This document shows positions 57,180 through 64,000 of a DNA stretch of 64,000 nt, one piece after another; position 1 is the stretch's first letter, and the number at the start of each line of letters is the position of its first letter. The DNA comes from Melastoma dodecandrum (Eukaryota; Streptophyta; Magnoliopsida; Myrtales; Melastomataceae). Under the pieces are notes generated by a model. The model was given only the letters and a program-made list of their open reading frames with translations, made no database searches and was not told where the DNA came from. The stretch is taken from contig JARUPY010000474.1 in assembly GCA_029817715.1 (NCBI GenBank), positions 1,240,001 to 1,304,000 of the forward strand. Reading direction: 5' to 3'. The position numbers and the translations under genes are program-made.

Positions 57180-58205
57180 TTAGGATTTTATGGTGAGCTT
57201 CCCAGATAGTCGCGCGATAGGGTTTGAGATATTACCATTAACCTTTAATGGATGTCTGACCCCACTTCTCGTCATAAGCCGATAACTATTAGATGAGTAT
57301 GTTTCACATACCTCATATGGACCTTCCCAATTAGGGGACCATTTACCCAAAACTTGGTCTTTCGATTTAAGGGGTAGCACCATCTTCCATACCAAGTCGC
57401 CCACTTTAAAGTGCTTATGGACAACCCTTTTGTTATAATGCCTAGCAATCCTTTGTTTATGCACCTCGAGTCGGTCTATTACATCAAGTCGCTTCTTCTC
57501 TAATTCTTCCAAAGCGAGGTACATTGCCTCGTCTTGTAAATCAGGGTGAGTCACCCTGAGCACTTGTATCGAACCTCAATAGGTAGGATGGCGTCTTGCC
57601 CATATACTAGTGAAAAAGGGGTTTCCCCTGTGCTTTCTCTCTTAGTAACCCTTAAAGCCCACAAAGTGTCTTGTAATAGTTTGTGCCATCCTCTTGGATT
57701 TGCACCAACCATTTTCTGAATATTGTTCTTTATGAGTTTATTGGTAGCTTCAGCCTGTCCATTCGCCTGAGGATAATAAGGTGTTGAGTTGGCGATTGAG
57801 AAACCAAACTCCGTAGCGAATTCTCGCATTTTCTCATTATTGAAAGCGGTGCCATTGTCCACTACAATATTCTGGGGAATTCCAAATCTATAGATGATGG
57901 ATGATTTGAGAAAATCGATCACTTCTTTATGATCGATCTTCTTATAAACCTGAGCCTCGACCCATTTAGTAAAATAATCGGTGGCGACTAGAACATAGGC
58001 GTCACCTTTACTTGAGTGCGGATGGATTTCCCCGATTATATCTAAAGCCCAAGACCTAAATGGCCAAGGCTTGATGACTGAGACCAAGTCGGACGCTGGG
58101 GCCCTTGTCACCGGACCATGTTTTTGGCACTCTTGGCATCCCCTAGCCATTTCTATGCAGTTCTTTAGCATTGATGGCCAGTAAAAACCATGTCTTTGGA
58201 TAGTT
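57180..58205 (-). pseudogene. Tat integrase and pol C-terminus
   Basis: The zinc part straddles an in-frame TGA at 58207-58205 (GLCGSHQSG before it, HGFYWPSML and CQECQKH after it). The catalytic core has ALDIIGEIHP (first Asp), FGIPQNIVVDNGTAFNNEKM (second Asp) and YYPQANGQAEATNKLI (Glu), the D,D-35-E triad that joins element DNA to the target. A frameshift at about 57560 leads into the C-terminal segment 57563-57180, with FKVGDLVWKM and the GKWSPNWEGPYEV motif of Gypsy integrases. There is no chromodomain, as usual for Tat. Confidence 0.88.
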
Positions 58206-59410
58206 CAAGACATTTTGGTGCCAGATTGGTGAGATCCGCATAACCCCTTATGAGTCTCTAACATAATTGGGGTCGCTTCGTCTAAGTCGACACGACTTAA
58301 CAGGACTCCTTCCTTGGTCTTTCTGTAAAGTACCCCATCTATAAGGGTGTACGACAAAGCCTGAGTCTTAATTCTTTGGCTCGCCTTTTGTGTTGGGTCA
58401 GAAAGGAAGTCGGTGATTGGCTTCCTCCAATCCTTATCGCTTGTCATTATGTCCAGAGCGAACGCGTCGCTTTGGGGAACTAGGTGGGAAACTATTTCTG
58501 GGATACAATCGCTTCCTCTTTTGGCCTTGTATCCTGAAGCCTTTTGGGCTAAGTCGTTAGCGATGGTATTTTCCCCTCGACCTACAAAGAGGAAAGTGAT
58601 CGCTTCAAATCGCTCGACTAGCTTGCGGGCGACTTGATGATAGGGTGTGAGTTTCTCTTGGCATATAGAGGTACCATTCATCTGGTTAATCACCAGTTGA
58701 GAGTCCCCCATCACTGTGGCTTTCTTGGCTCCCAAGGTTAATAGTTCCTTCAGGAGCGTGATCAAAGCTTCATATTCAATCGCATTGTTGGTGTGAGTTG
58801 CCGTCAAGCGATACGCTAGACGAACATCTTTCCCTAGTGGCGAAAGTATACGAAGGCCTATACCTACGCCGGATTTCGCCGAAGATCCATCAAACCAACC
58901 CTGCCAGATGTCCTCAAGGGATTCTTCTTGGTCGATTGATACAGATGGATCGTGACTCAACAAGAAGTCGGCTAGAGCCTGTCCTTTCACCGACTGTTGG
59001 GATTTGAATCGTAGATCATACGCGAATAGCACTAAACTCCATTTGCTAATTCTCCCAGTCAGTAGGGGACTTTCGAAAAAGTACTTTATGACTGGAGACT
59101 TAGTAATGACATGAACCTCTTGGGATCCAATATAATGTCTTAGCTTAGTAACAGTATAAAAGACTGACAGGCATAACTTCTCCTTAATTGTATAGCGTTT
59201 TTCTATAGCGGTTAGTTGTCTTGACAAATAGTAGACCGCTCTCTCAGTTTTGTCTTCCGCCTCTTGGGCTAACATGGCTCCGATGACTGATTCAGTCGCT
59301 GCCACGTAAAGCAGATAGGGCTTTCCTATCCGGGGAGGGGCAAGCACAGGCGGCTTCATTAAATACTCCTTTAAGCCTTCAAATGCTTTTTGGTGTTCGT
59401 CGCTCCACAC
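58205..59410 (-). pseudogene. Tat RNase H and second (archaeal-type) RNase H
   Basis: The first part is the Gypsy RNase H next to RT (FEGLKEYLMKPPVLAPP, LLYVAATESVIGAMLAQE, YYLSRQLTAIEKRY), in which the first catalytic Asp region reads YVAAT. This means a degenerate active site, as is common when a second domain is present. The second part is the archaeal-type RNase H gained by Tat elements: WFDGSSAKSGVGIGL (Asp), NNAIEYEALI (Glu), VMGDSQLVINQMNG (Asp), then a tail VGRGENTIANDLAQKASGY. It is in phase with RT except for a TAA at 59449-59447. Confidence 0.88.
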
Positions 59411-59446
59411 AAAGTTTCCCTTTGCCTTTAGTAAAGTCGAGAAGAC

Positions 59447-60709
59447 TTATGTCCGTCTAGCGACGTTACCAATAAATCGCCTGAGATAATTGACCTTTCC
59501 TAAGAAAGCCTGTAACTGCTTCTTGTTACTCGGAAGGTTCAATCTTTGAATGGCATTCACTTTGTTCTGGTCGACTTCTATGCCACGTTGATGAACTAGG
59601 AACCCTAGGAAATGTCCTGCTCTTACTCCAAAAGCACATTTGAGAGGGTTTAGTTTGAGCTGATGCTTTCTCATTTGGATGAAAGCATTCCTAAGATCAT
59701 TAACATGCGACCTCTCGTCTTTTGATTTGACCACTATATCATCTATGTATACCTCGACTGTTTTGGCAATCGAAGCATCAAAAATGGCGTTCATGGCTCG
59801 TTGGTAGGTTGCACCAGCGTTTTTAAGCCCAAACGGCATGACTACCCACTCGAAAATGCCGAAGGGACATCTGAACGCGGTTTTATGGATATCTTCCTCA
59901 GCCAAGAAAATTTGGTTATATCCTGAGAAACCATCCATGAATGACATAATTTGGTGCCCTGCAGTCTTATCGACTAAGTCGTCTGCAATGGGCATGGGAT
60001 ATTCATCCTTTGGAGTGGCACGATTTAGGTCTCTGAAGTCGATGCAGACTCTAATCTTGCCATTCTTTTTTATGACAGGGACTATGCTGGATATCCACTC
60101 GGTATACCTCGATGTTCTTATATACCCAGCTTTAAAGAGCTTCTTGACTTCTTCGAATACTGCCTGAGTGACTTCATGAGTCATTCTCCTTGGTGCCTGT
60201 TGGACTGGTTTAAATCCTGCTTTGATTGGCAACGTATGTTCTACAAGTCGGCGATCTAGGCCAGGCATTTCAGTATAGTCCCAGGCGAAACAGTCCTTGA
60301 ATTCTTCAAGAGTAGCCTTAATAGAATTGAAAAGTTCTTTATTTATTGAAGAACTAACGAAAACGATCCGAGGGCTAGATTCCTCGCCTAAATTGATACT
60401 TACAAGCGGGTCACATGGCATCATAAGTGACTCGCGACCCTGGACACCGCCTAAGTCGGTATCAATGGACTTAGATAAGCTAGCCTCAGCATTTACATTG
60501 CTTATTTGGAAACCTAATTTCCTAGACTTCCTAACATACTCCTGAAGTCGCTGGAGGATATCAGCGACTGCATAGCCTCTTCCTTCGTCACTGACCATAC
60601 ACCCCTTCGTGCAGGAGTCTATCGGGCTCCCACTCCGTCGCAGCACTTTCCTGGCTCTTAGGCGCCTCCCCCTTGTCGCCATTAGGACTGTTGTCTGTCT
60701 CGCCTCCAT
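59447..60709 (-). pseudogene. Tat reverse transcriptase
   Basis: RT landmarks: VQQAPRRMTHEVTQAVFEEV, FRDLNRATPKDEYPMP, MSFMDGFSGYNQIFLAEED, MPFGLKNAGATYQRAMN, active site YIDDIVV (about 59755-59735), and FLGFLVHQRGIEVDQNK of the thumb. The N-terminal region (ADILQRLQEYVRKSRKLGFQ) is a usual linker. It begins in a different frame from the protease part, with the shift near 60590-60610. The first 40 residues of the frame are probably out-of-frame read-through. Confidence 0.92.
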
Positions 60710-62117
60710 CCTTGGTCGGGACTACTTCCTGCAGGACCTCATCTATGTCCTTGTCCGTGAAGTCGGGCCCCCATCCTGTCGGCACGATTGATCCCTCATC
60801 AGGCTTGGGGTGAGAGGTGCCATAACTCACAATGAAGTCGAACTTCCCGGAGGGTTCACCTAAGGGTCCGACAGTAGGGTCTCCTAGCTTGTAGCGTTGA
60901 TCCAGGGTGAGGTCCTTGATCGTCTTGCATGTTTCTGCATGTAAAATGCCCTTGTCACAACAGGAGTATTCATCAGCCCTGATAGTCTCTATTTCAGAGT
61001 CAAGCCATAAAATCAACTCCCTATGCAAAGTCGATGGGATCGTGGCGGCTTTATGAAGCCAATCGCGTCCCAAAAGCGCATTAAACGAAGGGGCTATGTC
61101 AATTACGAAGAAAGCAGTTTCCTGCTCGTGTCTTCCAACGCCTAAATGCACAGAGCATATCCCCAGGCATTCGGACTTCCTCCCATTAAAGCCGCTTACA
61201 GCCACGTCGGTTCGCACCAACTCGCTAGGCTTGTACCCAAGTAGTCTAAACTTGGTGAGTGGGAGAACATTGACGGTGGCGCCGTTGTCTATTAAGACTC
61301 GACCCACCAAAACACCGTCAAAGGTGGCTGCGAGGTATAACGAGTGCATGTGCTGTTTCATGCGATCCGATGGTTTCCTCAGCCAGTGTAGAGGGAAGCC
61401 AGATGGAAAAGAAGTGACCTTAGAGTCCAGGGTTTTACCTTTCGGCGCCTCCGACTTGTCGTTGCAGGCGAACTCCGCAGGAAAGGTGAGAGCGATACAG
61501 CTCACAAGGGGCCCTTGTTCTGCGTTGAAGTCGCAGGGCCTGTCTCCTCGTCGAGGAGTGTAGTCGAAGCTTGAGCCCGGGTTTTCCGAGTAATCAGTAG
61601 ACTCGACCCGTTCAGGCTCCGCGACTTGTTTCTCTACGGCTTGGTTCCCTTCCGTGGGTGGCATCGCAGGGGTCATCCTAGGTCTTTTTTGGGCGTGACT
61701 TAGACGCCTTTCCTTTCTCTTTTGAGCCCTTAAGGGGGGCGCAACCTTCCTTTCTACCTTCTGCCATTGAGACGAAGGGTTAAGGGCTTTGACGAATTTT
61801 GGTTTCTTAGAACCAAAAGGGAGTCGGCTTACCTCCACGAATCTGCCGTCGACTGGGTCATATCCCACCTGCACTGAAGTATTTTCTGGTCTATTCGAGG
61901 AAGGTTTGCTAGGGTTCGAATTACCTGTACCCTCGGGGCGGACCGCTTTCACCAGCATCTCCCCTTTTGCGGACAAGTCGACCAGCCGCAAGAAATAGTT
62001 GACGCAGCATGCTGTGCAGAGCTGGGTAATAAGTATCCGATTGTGGGCGATCAGCTTGCATTTCTGGCACAGTAGCTTCTCGTCCAAGAATTGGGCGATA
62101 GGAGGTCCCCTCCGCAA
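60588..62117 (-). pseudogene. Tat protease region and linker
   Basis: Contains a Cys-rich start (LCQKCKLIAHNRILITQLCTAC), a long Pro/Lys-rich linker (KRKERRLSHAQKRPRMTPAM), then the aspartic-protease-like domain: FPLHWLRKPSDRMKQHMHSL, VLIDNGATVNVLPL (active site DNGA in place of DTGA/DSGA), and APSFNALLGRDWLHK, a typical Tat motif. The tail up to RT is acidic. The frame is in phase with the upstream gag parts. Confidence 0.82.
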
Positions 62118-62171
62118 TTCGTGGTGGTCGACTGTCTGTGACGCATATCGAGGCCTGCGACTTGCAGCCTG

Positions 62172-63848
62172 TTAGGGTCGGTCTACTCCCTTATACTCTT
62201 CCACAGGTCTTATCTCATTGACATGGGTAGTCCTAGTGTACCCCTGCTTGACGACTCTCTGGCCAGACGAGTCCATAAACTCAAGTCGCCGTGCCAGGCG
62301 TTCCGTACCCCGGGCGGCTGCCTCTCCATTCCCCCTATGCCCCTGGGAACCTCCTCTTCCTCCTCGCGAAGCCAGTCGGTGATCCACACTAGGAGGACTT
62401 TTGAGGACGTGAGAAGGTCCTCGGGGGGTAGTCAACGACATTGTTGCTTCCTCGAAAGGGGTCAGGTCATACCAGTCTTCTGTCTTACTGTCCAACAGGT
62501 ACTACTTAAATGTGTGGCATTGGTCCGTCGTGTGAGTATCGTTCAGGTGCCAGTGGCAAAGCCACTTGTCCCTTCCCTTCGGCAGGATGAAAACCCCACG
62601 CTCAGCCAGTCGCTTCATCATGGCATTAGCCACCAAGGTCTCGCCAGTTGCTTGCAAATCCTGTGAGGGTATAGCAGAGTCGTTAATGACTTCTACAAGG
62701 TTAACCTCAGTGTCAAATATATCAAATGTATGGATGGCGACTTCGTCGCCAAATGGATTATCATCCACCATGGCGACTTCATCGACTTCAGGAAAACAGA
62801 GCTCTTTAGACTCTATTAAATCCTGAATTATATTTCTAAAGGACAGGCAGTCCTTGGTAGTATGGGTGAAGGAACCATGCCACTTGCAATAATTCCTACT
62901 TTTTTTCCTTTCTGTCTGAGGGACTCGATGACCAGGCTTAAGCTTGATCCTTTTCTTTTGATAAAGCCAGTCAAAAATGGCGTCGACTTTATCTGTGTCG
63001 AAGGAGTATTTCCTTTCCTCGGCATTTTTCTGGGAGGCTTTAGCTTTAGAATTTTTCCTAGTCAAGGGGTCACATATAGTCGACTCTCCCTTAACAAACT
63101 CGGCCACGTCGACTTCATAAGTATCGACTTAGTAGGCTCGAGTCAGCTTGGCCTCTTCTGTTAGGAGCTGATAGTACTTAGTGGCTCTCCTTGCCAAATC
63201 ATATAGATCGGCAAAGCGCTCCCCTTGTAGCTTTTTCCGGAAAGGAATGGACAACGCATTTAATGCGGGGAGTAACTGGTCTTTCTCCGGTATGGGAGGC
63301 CTACACCGTAATAAGGCCTTTCTAAGTTTCATTAAAAACTGCCCCGGGTGTTCCCCATTAGCCTGCCTAAGGCGCATAACCTCAAACATCGACATGGGGG
63401 TATCGAGTCGAGCAAAGGTTTTAACAAACATGGACTGCATCTGAGTCCATGAAGCTACTGACCCCGACGGCAAACTTGCATACCAGGTAAAGGCATCCCC
63501 GGTTAATGAGTTCGGGAAGAGCTTTAGTTTCCAGAAGTCATTCCCGGCCGCCTCGCCAAGTTGATGAGTGAAGCGAGCAATATGCTCAAGTGGAGTCATT
63601 TCATCTTCGCCCGAGAAGCGAGTGAAGTCGGGCACCCTATAACCTCTAGGTAAAGGGAAATCCCTATCAATGTACGCAGGATAAGGAGACCTGTATAAAC
63701 AGGTGTCATCTCGCCGAGCTATTCCGGGGACGACTTGCTCTATAACCTGAGTTATGGCCTCTCTTAAGTCTGGGGGTACACCGCCTATCGGCCCCTGCCC
63801 TGCGAGTCGAGTTGGCCTTAACGGGCTATACGGAGGCCTTTCTCCCAT
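62172..63848 (-). pseudogene. Tat gag
   Basis: Three in-phase pieces split by stops: 63848-63129 (TAA), 63107-62502 (TAG) and 62495-62172 (TAA). The first holds YRSPYPAYIDRDFPLPRGYR and the capsid core (GDAFTWYASLPSGSVASWTQ). It is followed by FAR.DTPMSMFEVMRLRQAN and the C-terminal capsid segment (ERFADLYDLARRATKYYQLL). The second has two CX2HX4HX4C knuckles, CKWHGSFTHTTKDC and CHWHLNDTHTTDQC, the Tat variant of the gag zinc finger. An in-frame TAA lies upstream near 63895, so either the ATG at 63848 is the start or that stop is another lesion. Confidence 0.88.
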
Positions 63849-63849
63849 T

Positions 63850-64000
63850 GTTTGGCTCGTTGGATCCCTTACATAAAATGAAGGCTCCTCAGATGATTAC
63901 TACTCCGGGGTCCAGGCTCATAAGGATCTCCAACTGCGTCGACCATTGGCTCTTTTCCAGGGCGACGAGACGGAATAAAATCCTCCCCCCGATCTGTTTC
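63850..64000 (-). other. Upstream gag or leader of the Tat element, cut by window edge
   Basis: Codons upstream of the gag ATG stay open (EEPSFYVRDPTSQT) back to a TAA near 63895. The primer site and 5' LTR are outside the window. Confidence 0.5.

Larger units (their letters stand above)
52814..64000 (-). mobile_element. Tat-lineage Ty3/gypsy retrotransposon, 3' LTR to gag (5' end outside window)
   Basis: Minus-strand element whose 5' LTR lies beyond the right edge. In element order: gag (63848 downward), protease, RT, RNase H, a second archaeal-type RNase H, integrase, an opposite-strand gene (53831-57007), polypurine tract and 3' LTR. Gypsy domain order plus dual RNase H is diagnostic of the Tat lineage. 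Five in-frame stops and two frameshifts in gag-pol show this copy is not autonomous. Confidence 0.9.

Noticed and set aside
61096..61563. 155-residue plus-strand frame opposite the Tat protease
   Set aside because: Shadow of the pol frame; no splice or promoter signals, unlike the antisense gene at 53831-57007.

Overview
The window looks like repeat-rich nuclear DNA of a flowering plant, probably a eudicot. It has an intron-containing cytosolic ribosomal protein gene with a plant-type promoter, a UGT85-type glycosyltransferase, an FAD monooxygenase gene, and many plant Ty3/gypsy (Tat-lineage), Ty1/copia, hAT and endogenous pararetrovirus sequences. The species cannot be named from the sequence. 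Nothing suggests a prokaryote: there are no operons, ribosome binding sites or CRISPR arrays.

Layout. 1-8832: head-to-tail array of a 2.68 kb unit (3.3 copies, running off the left edge) made of gag remnants, an LTR, a tRNA-type primer site and the 5' leader of a Tat-like retrotransposon. 8833-14400: decayed DNA with a 2-oxoglutarate dioxygenase pseudogene and an inverted relic of the array's LTR/leader. 14409-15805 (-): FAD-dependent monooxygenase in four exon blocks. 19430-20700 (+): decayed Tat protease/linker. 20933-22486 (-): intact eL32 gene with telo-box and site II promoter motifs. 24300-26110: fold-back-like repeat region. 26411-29065: non-autonomous hAT element with a perfect 8-bp target duplication. 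It carries a captured methionine sulfoxide reductase-like exon and is interrupted by a solo-LTR-like element with its own 5-bp duplication. 29474-30895 (-): UGT85-like gene lacking the usual catalytic histidine.

32647-40947 (-): one genome length of an endogenous caulimovirid. One frame reads coat protein, movement protein, protease, RT and RNase H, broken only by five in-frame stops. After it come a zinc-knuckle/lysine-rich ORF, two further ORFs, a promoter/leader and the tRNA-Met primer site. Diverged inverted repeats of about 130 bp bracket this block. 41340-41930: inverted ACATGT minisatellite. 42002-45925 (+): degenerate Copia element with both LTRs and a 5-bp duplication, missing most of RT. 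47980-51477 (+): second, more deleted Copia element. 52814 to the right edge (-): large Tat-lineage Gypsy element with 3' LTR, polypurine tract, dual RNase H and integrase. Between pol and the 3' LTR, on the opposite strand, it carries a six-exon plant-mobile-domain/coiled-coil gene with its own TATA box and poly(A) signal.

How it fits together: the host genes (eL32, UGT, monooxygenase) are islands in nested mobile DNA. The two parts most worth study are the pararetrovirus, with its unusual coat-before-movement polyprotein and extra zinc-knuckle ORF, and the antisense intron-bearing gene carried by the Tat element.
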